The notes under the pieces were generated by a model. That model saw nothing but the letters and a program-made list of their open reading frames with translations. It ran no database searches and had not been told where the DNA came from. Positions 1 through 15,115 of a DNA stretch of 64,000 nucleotides are shown in pieces. How positions within the stretch are numbered: position 1 is the stretch's first letter; each line of letters opens with the position of its first letter. This DNA is from Latrodectus hesperus. Its lineage: Eukaryota > Arthropoda > Arachnida > Araneae > Theridiidae. The DNA is taken from NCBI GenBank assembly GCA_037975125.1, contig CM075862.1, positions 10,271,944 to 10,335,943 on the forward strand, in the 5' to 3' direction. The position numbers were made by a program, and so were the translations under genes.

Positions 1-238
1 CTGGGTTCGAATCCCGGTTCGGGCATGGATGTACTTTTTTTCTCTCTCTCTCTATCTATCCTGTCTTTGTCCTTCCCTTGTATGAATAAGGTGTGAATGG
101 TTGCCTACCCTATAAACGGGTACCGATGGCATGTGTGTACTGAGAAATTCGGACTCCACACAAAATAAGGTTCAGTTGGAAAAGTGGAGTATCACACCCC
201 ATGTTGTCAGCCTAGCTGGCACACTGCAACAGCAACAA
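1..238 (+). mobile_element. SINE-A copy 1, cut by window edge, tail type 1
   Basis: The window opens inside a tRNA-like head: the pol III B-box like GGTTCGAATCC lies at bases 5-15, while the A-box half lies outside. A (TC)n stretch and a body with the motif CCTATAAACGGGTA follow. The element ends in tail type 1, which contains GTTCAGTTGGAAAAGTGGAG, a GCCAGCCTAG...GGCA-like stem-loop and a CAACAGCAACAA terminus. The same head, body and tail recur at 4794-5082. The same head and body with another tail recur at 6956, 30212 and 46530. It is non-coding and was probably mobilised in trans by a LINE. Confidence 0.85.
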
Positions 239-341
239 TATAATTCATACAGTAAAATGATATTTTACTCGCGATTACGCAATGAAGAGACTTGGTGAAA
301 GCGGTAAAATCATATTTGTAAATTTCATTTTTTGTTTTTGT

Positions 342-1130
342 TTCTTCTTCTTCTTCTTCTTAAAATTGAGTTTGTATGTCATTGGGCACCTCTGCTTTTA
401 TCAGCATTTTGTACCATTAACTCCAAACCCAATGTTTCCTAGTTCCAGTTGCTCGGGTCACCCACTTTACTAATAAAGTCCGATAACCCTTTAATGGAGT
501 CTAGGTGTAACTCTCTAGTATCGATGATGCCTAAAGAGGTTAATCTAGGGAGAGCAAGAGCCTCGCATTCGTAAATGATATGCTCTGCCGTTTCCTCTTG
601 CATATGACATTTCCAGCAGATAAGGTCTTGCTGAAACAGTCCCATCTGGTCAGAAAGTCAGTCATGCTAGGAATAGCTTCCCGACTTTCACCAGAAGAAG
701 ATGGTTTAGAGGCAATTTCTACCTCAAGTGAAGGATTCATTGCTGCCCCTTTACAAGATTGCCTCTGAGTTCCCTTGTCTTTTTCAGCAAGGTCTACTTT
801 AGAGGCTTCAACTGCAAATGCAGAAAGGTTTGTTACTTCTTGTGTCTTTTCAGCCAAAAGGTAACAAAAGCTCAGGTAATATAAGTCCACCCAGCATTGC
901 CTGAGTTACTGGGCAAGGCAAATTACTCTAGAAGTTCGCCAAGCAACTAGAGGCTCTGTTAAGACACCAAAACCGCGGTGCCAATTAGCCCTAGGCACAG
1001 ATCGCATAACACCAGGGTTTACGGGAGCTGGTTCGCGGCCTCTGATTCTATATTCAAGGCTATCCACCACCTGCCGACGCGCCTGGTGGCTGTGCTCAAG
1101 CCCCAGGAAGTTACACGCACCCCCTGGTTC
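342..1130 (-). mobile_element. Internally deleted LINE (non-LTR) derivative, copy 1
   Basis: On the minus strand this unit ends in a 3' UTR and an (AAG)n tail at 342-362. It is closely similar along its length to 14300-15115. The downstream half encodes the end of a LINE ORF2 (separate entry). The upstream half reads as a Ser/Lys/Glu-rich stretch (about 890-640) in another frame, and a GC-richer leader covers about 900-1130. Both copies have nearly the same extents and the same frame break. I infer a defective master, possibly 5' region or ORF1 fused to the ORF2 end, that amplified in trans. The clade is not resolved. Confidence 0.65.
439..645 (-). pseudogene. LINE ORF2 C-terminal zinc-knuckle fragment
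   Basis: The 68-residue frame begins MGLFQQDLICWKC and contains CWKCHMQEETAEHIIYECEA, a C-x2-C...H...C pattern. It matches the post-RNase H Cys/His motif of non-LTR retrotransposon ORF2 proteins, normally preceded by a segment ending in (K)MGL. No reverse transcriptase or RNase H core is present. Upstream in this frame there is a stop just before MGL. The neighbouring longer frame (about 890-540) reads through the same DNA out of register, so the unit cannot encode a working protein. Confidence 0.7.
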
Positions 1131-1238
1131 CAGGTTGTTTTTGTTTTAAAATAACAAAATGAATTTCTGTGCTTAGCTTACATTATAAGATGGAGGTTTT
1201 TGCAAGAGATAAATAAGAAATAAAATATTTTCCACTGG

Positions 1239-1937
<699 letters not shown>

Positions 1938-2327
1938 TGTTACTTATGACACTTGGACAAGCCAAGCTTGTTATGCCTTGGCAATGCAAATTTAAGTCAA
2001 TAGGGAGCGTCTTTCGTTTTTTTATTTTTTAATCAGAGTACCACGAAGGTGAAAGTACGCCTTTGCTCTTTTCTAAATCCTCCGATAGATGGCACTACCA
2101 GAGGACTCACTCCCTCAATTTTGACATTGATCTGAAGGGGAGGAAATTTTCTTCAGACCGTTGCACCCAAGGTAATTGCTCAACGACCGACCACAGGACT
2201 TTCAAATTCACAGGTTTAACTAGCACATATATCACATGTATTCGGTGGGTCTTTGGTGACATTGGGAATCGAAACCCACTCTTCCGGATGGAAGCCCGAA
2301 ACCCTAACCACTAGGCTACCACGGTCC
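1938..2327 (-). mobile_element. SINE-B copy 1 (second tRNA-like head) with tail type 2
   Basis: Read on the minus strand, the head at 2327-2265 has an A-box like TAGCCTAGTGGTTAGGG and a B-box like GGTTTCGATTCCC. A body unrelated to SINE-A follows. The 3' part (about 2060-1938) is tail type 2, with the motifs GTACTTTCACCTTCGTGG, GACGCTCC and CTTGGCTTGTCCAAG, then CAACAGCAACAA-like ends. The same head and body recur at 62940-63214. It abuts the 5S pseudogene on its right. Confidence 0.85.
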
Positions 2328-2415
2328 TAGTTAAAAGGATGCCAACGGCACGCGGTGTTCTCAGGTGGTCACCCTCCCAAGTACTGGCCGCACCCGATGA
2401 TGCTTGACTTCGGTG

Positions 2416-2580
2416 GTGCACAATTAAATAAAATAACTAAAGAAAATTAAGACAAACAAATTAATTTCCTTTTTAGAGAAATAGAGAGAGCACCAAAAAG
2501 GTGCTTTTTAGAGCACCTTTTTGGAGGTGCGTACCTAGGGCACTGGGAACTCTGTCAGGCAAAAGTGACGACCAACGTCC
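2416..2580 (-). mobile_element. 165-bp insertion in the 5S pseudogene, bounded by a 13-bp duplication
   Basis: This segment separates the two 5S halves and is flanked by perfect 13-bp direct repeats made of 5S sequence, the signature of target-primed retrotransposition. Its right part (2531-2580) is GC-richer and its left part AT-rich, so a minus-strand element with its 3' end at 2416 is plausible. It holds a double inverted repeat (separate entry). No coding capacity and no known head were recognised. It could be a SINE, or the truncated end of a 5S-targeting LINE. Confidence 0.7.
2490..2530. repeat. Nested inverted repeat inside the 5S insertion
   Basis: The arm GCACCAAAAAGGTGC (2490-2504) is followed after 8 bases by GCACCTTTTTGGAGGTGC (2513-2530). 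Each arm can fold on itself, and the two can pair with each other with one small bulge. This gives a long hairpin or a two-hairpin structure. Confidence 0.8.
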
Positions 2581-2635
2581 CTTGACTTCGGTGATCGGAC
2601 GAGAACCGGTTTTTTCATCATGGTATGGCCGTGAA

Positions 2636-3634
<999 letters not shown>

Positions 3635-3658
3635 TCTTATATATATATATATATATAT

Positions 3659-4793
3659 GTAGTTGTAAATAATATCTTAAAAGAAGTTAAGAAATTAAAT
3701 ATCCTTGAATATAATAGGGGAAGGAATTTCTTTTGTTTGAACTCAATGTTTTCTTTAATTTAATAATGTGTAATTTTCATAATAACTTTTTCTATCATAT
3801 TCTATATTCTTTTTTATACTGTAAATTGCTGAAATGAGTTTGAAATAAACATTTTAATTAAATTTTTTAATCTAAAAATTAAAATTCTTGTTCTGTCTGT
3901 AATAAATTTTATGAAAAAATATTTTCATAAGAATGTTCAAAAAAATTTCAAGAAAGAAAGCAGGTTAATTACAAAAAGGATGAATTAAATTTATAAAATT
4001 GCATTAGATACAGAATTAATAATCTAAAGCAATAAAAAGAAAAGTTAAAAAGGAAAATAAGTTCAAGCAATGATTAATTAAATATGTGTAGAAAACAAGT
4101 TATCTTAAAGAAAAATTCTTTATTTACATATCGGCTGAATAAATTTATTGTAAATTAGGAGAAAGTTCATATTTATCAAATTATTATAAAAACAACTATT
4201 ACACTTGATTTATTTTGTCTATTCTTAAACTATATTTTAACATTAAATAATTATAGCGTATATTTAATATTTATTATTAATAAAGTAATATATTAATAGA
4301 GATGTAAAAAACAAGATTTAATGTAAACAAATTTTATATGTTTACAGCACAAAATAAACAATATTGCATATGATAAATTATTTTCATTATTAAAATATTC
4401 GTTAATTAATTCATTGGACCAATTAATTGGATGAGTTGTCCTGAAACGTAACTTATCAAATTTAAACTTTATGCAAGCACATGAATTTTACAGGATATTA
4501 TATCCAAAAATAAAAGCAGCGACAGACATCAAAGCAGCGACGTAGATTAAGTATATGAAATATTGTAAGTTGAAACAATCCCAACACATTTAATGGCTTC
4601 TGAACCTAAAGGAAATTTTAAAAAAAATTTTAAGTTCAACAATGAAAACAACAAGTTTCGAACAACTTATCTTTTGGGAACAAAATTACGAAAAGGAAAC
4701 TATTGTGCATTTCAAAATAATAAACATCTTCAGTAGTGTTCATAAATAAAAAAATAAGTGAAATACGAATAAATGTACGAAGAATATATGTAT
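3659..4793. other. AT-rich DNA, nothing recognised
   Basis: High AT, dense stops in all frames, no repeat shared with the rest of the window that I can see. A small direct duplication, AAAGCAGCGACRKA-like, occurs at about 4515-4545. Confidence 0.5.
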
Positions 4794-5179
<386 letters not shown>

Positions 5180-5272
5180 GCGTTTTCGGAGATGAAATAC
5201 ACAAACTATTAGTATTTCTACGCATTCGAATATCAAGAGTGATTTTAAAGCCACGTGCAAGCACTCTATATA

Positions 5273-6152
5273 TTAGGTTTACCGGAAAGTTCTGTCCGTT
5301 TTAGAATGAAACAAAGGAATACATTTTTTCATACTTTGGATAAATTTACTTTATTGAATAATATTATTGCCATCATTATTTATGACTTCTTGCCAGCGTG
5401 ATGGCAATTTGTATACCCCATTTTTAAAAAATGTCTTATCTCTAGAGGCCAAAAATTGAACCAGTGCTTGCCTGATATCTTCTTCGTTCTTGAATTGTTT
5501 GCCCTGCAAGAAATTTTGTAAGGACAGAAACAAGTGATAATCAGATGGTGCTAGGTCCAGGGAGTATGGTGGATGTGACAGAATTTCCCAGCCTAGCTCT
5601 GCGACTTTCTGACGAGTCCGCAAAGCAGCATGTGGCCTGGCATTATCATGAAGCAGTATGATGTCCTTCCTATTGAACATCGCCGGCCTCTTTTCTTGGA
5701 GTGGTGTTTTTAATTTATCCAATTGCTGACAGTACCTCTCCGAATTTAGCCTTTCGTTTGGTTTACACAGATCAAAATGTATTGGTCCTCGAATGTCCCA
5801 CCCTATACACACCATTCTCTTGTTCAGGCTCAACTTCGGCATAGAGTTAGAGGGGGCAGGTTTTCCGGGTTCACAATATGTCCTTTTTCTTATGATGTTT
5901 TCATAGGTAATCCACTTTTCATCCCCAGTTATGATCCGGTCCAAGAAGGGTTCCATTTTGTTGCGTGCAAGCAGAGATGTGCATATGATGATTCGATCAT
6001 TCAAATTCTTCTCACTTTACTTGTGTGGCACCCATCTCGAATACTTCCACACAAACCCTAGTTTCCGAATTGGGTCGGAAATGGTTTGTTGAGCTGAATA
6101 CTTGCTGAAACTGATTGTAAGCGGAGCGGACAGAACTTTCCGGTAGACCTAA
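5273..6152 (-). mobile_element. mariner element with both terminal repeats, N-terminal deletion
   Basis: The outer ends are inverted repeats: TTAGGTTTACCGGAAAGTTC (5273-) and, on the other strand, TTAGGTCTACCGGAAAGTTC (6152 back to ~6127). TA dinucleotides flank both sides (5271-5272, 6153-6154), the normal mariner target duplication. Element length is about 880 bp against about 1.3 kb for complete mariners. The missing part is the 5' half of the gene, which encodes the DNA-binding helix-turn-helix domains. Confidence 0.92.
5351..6004 (-). pseudogene. mariner transposase, catalytic domain only
   Basis: The open frame of 217 residues covers the DDE catalytic domain. The first Asp is in ITGDEKWI, the second in LLHDNARPH and the third in LDLAPSDYHLF, with 34 residues between the second and third. 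This is the DD34D signature of mariners. The C-terminal KTFFKNGVYKLPSRWQEVI is also typical. Upstream (6005-6060) the frame decays with stops but still resembles LGFVWKYSRWVPH. The normal N-terminal ~120 residues that bind the terminal repeats are absent, so the product could not be a full transposase. A translatable remnant or domesticated domain cannot be excluded. Confidence 0.9.
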
Positions 6153-6239
6153 TATACAGGGAAGAAAGGAGTTTGTACCGATTTGAAATTATCTTTGCAT
6201 GATTTTTTCATAAAATCATGAAAAACATTGAGCGTCTTT

Positions 6240-6770
6240 CGAGCTCAACCGATGGAGAAAAATAGCCTGGACGGATTGAACAAAACACATTAATTGTGTT
6301 GCGGATCTGTAATCGCTGGAAGCAGGAAAGAAAGGCAAAACGGAGAGATAATTAATTGCACCACTGCACGCAATGATAGACATAGTGTGACATTACAGAG
6401 TTGCTCATACTATGCGTTGGATCACTCAGTCACTTTAGAAACCATAGCATTTCAGATTCAGTATGCTACTCATCATTCGGTATTCGCTCGTACTATTCAT
6501 TAGCAACTAAGTGGCATACCAGCAAAACAGACATTTTTTAAACTACTGATGTATTCATTGACTATGGTGCGACAGACATGAACAAAAGAGTGGAACAAAA
6601 TGGACGTCTTTACTGACGAACACCACATCTTCCTGAAGCACCACGGTAATCTAGTTCGAGTTTGTAGACCATTGTAAAATATTTCTGAATTGTTGTGTCA
6701 TGGATCTCCACAACAGTCCTCCACCTTATGTTAAGGTACAAAACTACATCCTTTTAAATATGGATTGGGC
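6240..6770 (+). pseudogene. Tc1-like transposase relic 2
   Basis: The frame at 6294-6503 contains TTARNDRHSVTLQS, like the RxxxRxDR linker between the paired-like domains of Tc1 transposases, and FARTIH. Further on, around 6596-6680, the DNA reads KEWNKMDVFTDEHHIFLKHH and VRVCRPL, corresponding to the first catalytic Asp segment. The rest is lost. The frame is broken several times and no terminal repeats were found. Confidence 0.7.
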
Positions 6771-6955
6771 GTTCAGTGAACAATTAGTGCTTTGATTAAA
6801 AAATAAAGAGAAACCAGTCATTATACAACTAATAAACTGTCCATTAAATAAGCTAAAATCCAATTACTGCACTTTGAACTCATAGATTCAGAAGAAGTGG
6901 AACGATTGAAAATCAAAATTTTACGAGATTATACAGATTTTAAGAAAAAAACTGT

Positions 6956-7246
6956 GCCGACCAACTTGTCTACTGGTCAGCGTGCCTGACTGCGGATAAG
7001 GAAGTCCTGGGTTCGAATCCCGGTTCGGGCATGGATGTACTTTCTCTCTCTATCTATCCTGTCTTTGTCTATTCCTTGTAGGAATGAGGTGTGAAGGGTT
7101 GCCTACCCTATAAACGGGTGCCTATGGCATGTGTGTAGAGCAAAGTCGTACTTTCACCTTCAAGGTGCTCTGATTAAAACGAAAGACGCTCCCAATCGAC
7201 TTAATTCCCACAGCATAGCGAGCTTGGCTTGTTCAAGTGTCATTAT
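6956..7246 (+). mobile_element. SINE-A copy 3, tail type 2
   Basis: Head with A-box region CTACTGGTCAGCGTGCCTG and B-box GGGTTCGAATCCCGG, then the SINE-A body (ACCCTATAAACGGGT). At GTGTGT the sequence switches to tail type 2 (AGAGCAAAGTCGTACTTTCA, GACGCTCCC, AGCGAGCTTGGCTTG). This copy and copy 2 differ almost entirely after the switch point at about 7135. Confidence 0.9.
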
Positions 7247-8500
7247 TAAACAAGAAGGAAAATGCTATTTAACTATAGGGTAGCTTAACAGCATGTTCTG
7301 CTTACAAATTGACATAGGATACATAAACAGGGCCAAATGTGTCTGTTTTAAGATTTTGTATTCCCTTTCATAAAAAGGAAACATTATTTGATAACTCTTA
7401 TCATTTAACTGTTCAGGATGTTTTTTATTAATGTGCGAACTTTTAAACGCACGTATAAAAGCCAATGTGGTAATCATAATGATTTTTCTTATCTAAAAGA
7501 AAAAGAACAACATTTTCATTTTGCGTTCTCCGCTGCGTTACTCAGTCTTCGCCTTTTGCGAAATGTAATAAGATAAATACATGAAAGGGTTGCTTTGCGC
7601 ATGTTTTGCATATAGAAAGTATGATAAATAGGAATGTAGCACTTTAAGTGTTAATAAAGAGAAAACATAATTCCTAAAGTATTAACATGAAATTTTTGTA
7701 GCCAATAAATTTACAAAATCAAATGTACTATGGAACTAACTACCACTGCATTAAATTTCATTAATGAACCACATTAATGCTCTCACAGCTGAATATTTTT
7801 AAGAATATTGTTTCACATAGAAAATACATCCTATTTAATCTTACTGAGTAGGAAATAACAAGAGACAAATGTTGCACGCCTGATTTGACTGATATTTGGG
7901 TATTTCCGGGATTTCTTCTCTTTTAACACTTGAAAGTGACCTATTGTCGTTGGAATGTTTTGCATCCGAACAAAATGCTCCCGGTTTTCAAAAAGCCTTA
8001 TAACAAATTTGAACTGGTGGGCAGCCTACTTCACAGGAGCAAAATGCATTTAGTTGAATGGCAAACGTACCATCTTATACAATTCTACAACAGACACCAC
8101 CCAATGAAATGTCTTAAATTTCATTTATTTTATATTTTTTGACTTTAAGGTTTATATTGGATATTAAAGTCTTGAAACATTGCTTCATTACTGTGGTGGT
8201 TAAAATGCCTGATTATCTGATTTGTAAAGTAAAGTGGTTTCCTTTCTCGACAAAGAGCATTATTTAACAAAATTTGCATTTCCTTAACTTCTCGCGTGTT
8301 GCAGGTAATATCATCAGAGAAAATAAACATCAATGAAACTCTAAGAGACATCAAGGAAACTAGCTAAGAGAGATCAATGCTGATCGCAATCATATGTGAT
8401 GATTGACACATATATGTCTGCAATCAGAAGATAAAGATATCAAATGAGCAGGGAACATAATAATCTCGGGCAATGTTAATAGAAACAACTCTGTCATGCA
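7247..8500. other. AT-rich DNA, nothing recognised
   Basis: No coding frame with family resemblance, no recognised repeat. Short open frames at 7265-7477, 7930-8142 and 8145-8354 look random. Confidence 0.5.
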
Positions 8501-8504
8501 CTTA

Positions 8505-9228
8505 TATGTGGTGGTGGTGGTGGGACTAATCCCCATCTGGTCTAGTGGAACTAGACCAGATCCATGAGATCAAAGACAGCCAAAAAGTCCAAAAGCAGAT
8601 GTGGACTTTTCACAGACTCCTCACGAGAAAACCCCAAGCACTTCAAGATGTGTTGCGGGCAAAACAGAGCATTGTCGCACTTGGGGCATGTTGTGTATTT
8701 TCTTTCACAGTCCTCAAAGATCATACACTTCAAGTGGCCAGTAAAAAGTCGAGACAGTGTCGTCTGATGTACTGTGGAGCCCTTAAATGTTGTGGCGGCT
8801 CCAGGATGTCTTTGGAAGTACCAAGGATGAGCAAGAGGGTCAGCCCAGGTTTTAGAAGTAAGTTGTTTAGTAATGGAAGAGATCTCTGATGGTGTTAGTG
8901 CCATGCGATCTTCCGGATTCATAGGATTACTGACGGCAGCCTTTGCAAGGTCGTCGGCTACTTCATTCCCAGGCAGACCAACATGCGAGGGGACCCACTG
9001 GAGGTGGATTGGGTGTTGAACTGAAAGAATTTTCAACAAGAGAAGAATACTTCTACTAGTACTGTCGCCGATGGATTGCCAATTGAAAAGGTGCTGGATC
9101 GAGGATCGAATGTCTGTAAGGATCCATATCTCCGAGAAATCATTTTGTGTATTGTTAGCTAACAAAGAAAGTCCACTCACGATGGCGATGAGTTCCGTTC
9201 TGAAGACGGACGTGTGGTCAGCAGTTCT
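8505..9228 (-). pseudogene. LINE ORF2 C-terminus: RNase H domain and 3' end
   Basis: The long frame (9180-8551, about 209 residues) and its extension to about 9228 contain RTELIAIVSGL (second acidic RNase H residue), ILTDIRSSIQHL (third) and LQWVPSHVGLPGNEVADDLA with the His and last Asp. A Cys-rich tail follows (CPKC...HILKC). This order is that of the RNase H plus zinc-knuckle end of Jockey/I-type non-LTR retrotransposons. Upstream the frame shifts (in-frame TGA near 9220), so the reverse transcriptase part is absent. The 3' side runs into (CCA)n on the coding strand at about 8510-8523. Confidence 0.85.
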
Positions 9229-9462
9229 TTTTCAAGCTTGATGGAATGGTTGGGGAGTTCAATACATACTCCGATGCCAGTTGCATTGGTTTCCAAACTT
9301 ATATGTACAGTATATGTAGAAGTACAAGGATATTAGTGCAGGGTAATTATAAAATTATTCGATCACGTAAGTAAATAATGTAGATCAATTTCGCTTAGGT
9401 AACTTTTAATCTTAAAAATTATACTTTATTCAAGTTAAAATTAGTAGAAATAATCATCAACA

Positions 9463-9759
9463 TTGGCGCGAAAATCCGTGGTTTGGGCCTTGTCTTCTTC
9501 AGAAGACTTTCCGATAGCACACTTTCCGAGCAATGGACCTCCAATTTTTAATATTAAACTTGACAAAACCTTCACTTGGGCTGTCCATCCAACTTATCTA
9601 AGCTCTTCCACAGAAAGGGGTGCCGCTGAAGAGCTGCTCCCTCGGCACTCATCCTCAGACGTTGACTCGCCCATCACGTTCTACGCAAGGGTACTCAGTA
9701 GTAGAAATAACATAAAAGCATCTATTCATTCATGCAGAAGTCAATTTATGGATGACTGA
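9463..9759 (+). other. Unrecognised 98-codon open frame in a GC-richer patch
   Basis: The frame opens MARKSVVWALSSSEDF and ends FMDD. It is Ser-rich, with no signal peptide, membrane segment or family motif that I recognise. Base composition from 9460 to 9720 is richer in GC than both sides. It might be an exon, a relic or chance. Confidence 0.2.
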
Positions 9760-12259
<2,500 letters not shown>

Positions 12260-12267
12260 ATGTACAT

Positions 12268-12934
12268 ACGAGTTTTTTCCCGAAAATACGTATAAAAGTT
12301 GAATAATAACTTTATTTTACAATTATTCAGGTATTACAATATAGTCTCCTTCAAAGTATTCACCCTGAGACGAGATACACTTCTGCCAACACCGTTTCCA
12401 CTGTTGATAACATTGCTGAAAGTCTTCAGTTGTGATGCTGTTCAGTTACCGTGTCGTTTATGCCTTGATACCTTCCACATCTCCCAAGTGCCGTCCCCGA
12501 AGCACCATTTTGCATTTCCGGAACAAGAAGTCACAATGGGATAAATCGGGTGAATAAGGCGGGTGGTCTGTCACGGGGATTGAGCTTCAGGCCAAAATAT
12601 CACGCACAACAAGCGGCGTGTGAGCGGGCGCATTGTCGTGATGAAGCATCCACCTGCCCCCTTTTGCTAAATCCAGTCGAACTCAGGCTGATCTTTACAA
12701 GAAACTTGATGTTGATGCGCTGTTCCTCAATCAGAGTACTCTCCATGCCGACGGCAGGTGAAAAAGGGTAACTTTCAACAAGCAGCCGCACACTCCTACT
12801 TACACGCAGAGCGGTCTGACTCGAACTGAGCGTTAATGGGATTGGTTACAGCAGTAGTGCCACCTGGCGGTGACTGCAAACAGTAAAATAAAGTTATTAT
12901 TCAACTTTTATACGAATTTTCCGGACAAACATCG
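12268..12934 (-). mobile_element. mariner-like element, deleted, with long terminal repeats
   Basis: The block TATAAAAGTTGAATAATAAC plus TTTATTTTAC occurs at 12291-12320 and inverted at 12883-12913. The outer bases (GTTTTTTCCCGAAAATACG; GTTTGTCCGGAAAATTCG) are less well conserved. Between them, on the minus strand, a decayed transposase reads HDNAPAHTPLVV (second Asp), PPYSPDLSHCDF (third, 34 codons on), KMVLRGRHLGDVEGIK and finally [13 protein letters not shown] residues just inside the left repeat. Stops interrupt it. At about 667 bp it lacks the N-terminal half of the gene. Confidence 0.82.
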
Positions 12935-13541
<607 letters not shown>

Positions 13542-13907
13542 GCATAATCAGTCGTGTAAACAGGAAAGATGATGGTATATCTTTTAACTTTTAACAGATA
13601 CCTTTAGGAGTACAATATCTAAACAGGTGTCACATTTTCAGAATTCATTTACTCTACAACTTTTTCTGCTTGTCAAATAAAACTTTTTGTGGTGATGTAA
13701 AAATGGTTGATTAAAACTAGATAAAAGCAAATTTAATTTAAAAAAAGAGAGAACGCATTCTTGGTAGAATATAAGAACTGGAAATCTTCAAGTAGCTGAA
13801 ACTTCTGTTGTGGATGCAAATGATTGCTTGCTGGGGGTGACTTCGACTCTTTATTTCAAAGGGACTCAACATCTCGGAATTCTTCTAGGCTGACTGTGTT
13901 CTCCCAA

Positions 13908-14090
13908 GACCACAGTCGGCAGTCGAAGGGCTAACGATTTTGCCTTATGTTCACCAGTTCGTAAGTTGAATCTAACCTTGGGCTTGGATGTTTGTACTGG
14001 TTCGGAATTCACATTTAAATTCTAGTCTAATTAGGGCTCGCGTGTAAAAATGACCGTTGATAGCCAAACAAACAAAACCAAATTTATTCC
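13908..14090 (+). mobile_element. SINE-D copy 1
   Basis: Degenerate tRNA-like head (GGCAGTCGAAGGGCTAACG; B-box region decayed to GTAAGTTGAATCTAA), then the SINE-D body CTTGGATGTTTGTACTGG, the TCTAATTAGGGCTCGCGTGT motif, and the end GACCGTTGATAGCCAAACAA with a CAAA-type tail. It is the most diverged D copy here. Confidence 0.78.
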
Positions 14091-14299
14091 CTCCAAAAGG
14101 TATTTGAATATTGTTTCTGTAATATGTTCTCCGAAAACAAAGGACCCTCTCCTTATATGGCAGGTGCCCATCTCACAGTTCTGCGGCTAAAAATCAATTG
14201 AGTGGATGTGACTGTAACTGTGTCCCAGTTCAAAGCAAACTCGCTTGAAACAATTGTGTATTTTCAGCGCCCAATACCGGTTTACATGTACTGTACATT

Positions 14300-15115
14300 C
14301 CTTCTTCTTATTATTAGAATTGGGTTTGTATGTCATTGGGCACCTCTGCTTTTATCAGCATTTTGTACCATTAACTCCAAACCCAATGTTTCCTAGTTAC
14401 AGTGGCTCGGGTCACCCACTTTATTAATAAATTCCGATAACCCTTTAATGGAGTCTAGGTGTAACTCTCTAGTATGGATGATGCCTACAGAAGTTAATCT
14501 AGGAGGGCAAAAGCCTCGCATTCATAAATGATATGCTCTGACGTTTCCTCTTGCGTATGACATTTCCAGCAGATAGGGTCTTGCTGAAAGAGTCCCATCT
14601 GGTCAGAAAGTCAGTCATGCTAGGGATAGCTTCCTGGCTTTCACCAGAAGAAGATGGTTTGGAGGTCGTTTCTACCTCAAGTGAAAGATTCATTGCTGCC
14701 CCTTTACAAGATTGCCTCTGAGTTCCCTTGTCTTTTTCAGCAAGGTCTACTTCAGAGGCTTCACCTGCAAATGCAGAAAGGTTTGTTATTTCTTGTGTCT
14801 TTTCAGCCACAAGATAACAATTAATAAGCTCAGGTTATATAAATCCACCCAGCATTGCCTGTGATACTGGGCAAGGCAAATTACTCTAGAAGTTTGCCAG
14901 GCAGCTAGAAGCTCCGTTAAGACACCGTTACCGCGGTGCCAATTAGCCCTAGGCACGGATCGCATAACACAAGGGTTTACGGGAGCTGGTTCGCGGCCTC
15001 TGATTCTATATTCAAGGCTATCCTGTCATTCTTACAAGATATTCGGCGATCCACCACCTGCCGACGCACCTAGTGGCTGCTCAAGTCCCAGGAAGGTACG
15101 CGTACCTACCTTCCA
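14300..15115 (-). mobile_element. Internally deleted LINE derivative, copy 2
   Basis: Closely matches 342-1130 along its length, including the 3' UTR with CCAATGACATACAAACCCAA and an A/G-rich terminus at 14300-14316. The minus-strand frame 14810-14499 begins MAEKTQEITNLSAF and is the counterpart of the frame at about 855-540. The zinc-knuckle frame is further broken by small indels. It carries about 26 extra bases near 15024-15050 relative to copy 1. Confidence 0.7.

Larger units (their letters stand above)
2338..2633 (-). pseudogene. 5S rRNA pseudogene split by an insertion
   Basis: On the minus strand, 2633-2581 matches the first ~53 nt of metazoan 5S rRNA (CGGCCATACCA..., GGTTCTCGTCCGATCACCG). 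Bases 2415-2338 match the rest, including the box C-like GGGTGACCACCTG and the 3' end ACACCGCGTGCCGTTGGC. A T run (2337-2334 on this strand) follows, as in a pol III terminator. The 13 bases CTTGACTTCGGTG (+ strand) occur at both 2403-2415 and 2581-2593, so the halves overlap by exactly that much. Removing one copy and the insert leaves about 118 nt, a normal 5S length. It is interrupted, so non-functional as annotated. Confidence 0.85.

Noticed and set aside
5351..6004. A cellular SETMAR-like gene
   Set aside because: The frame sits between mariner terminal repeats with TA duplications and has no SET domain or exon structure nearby.
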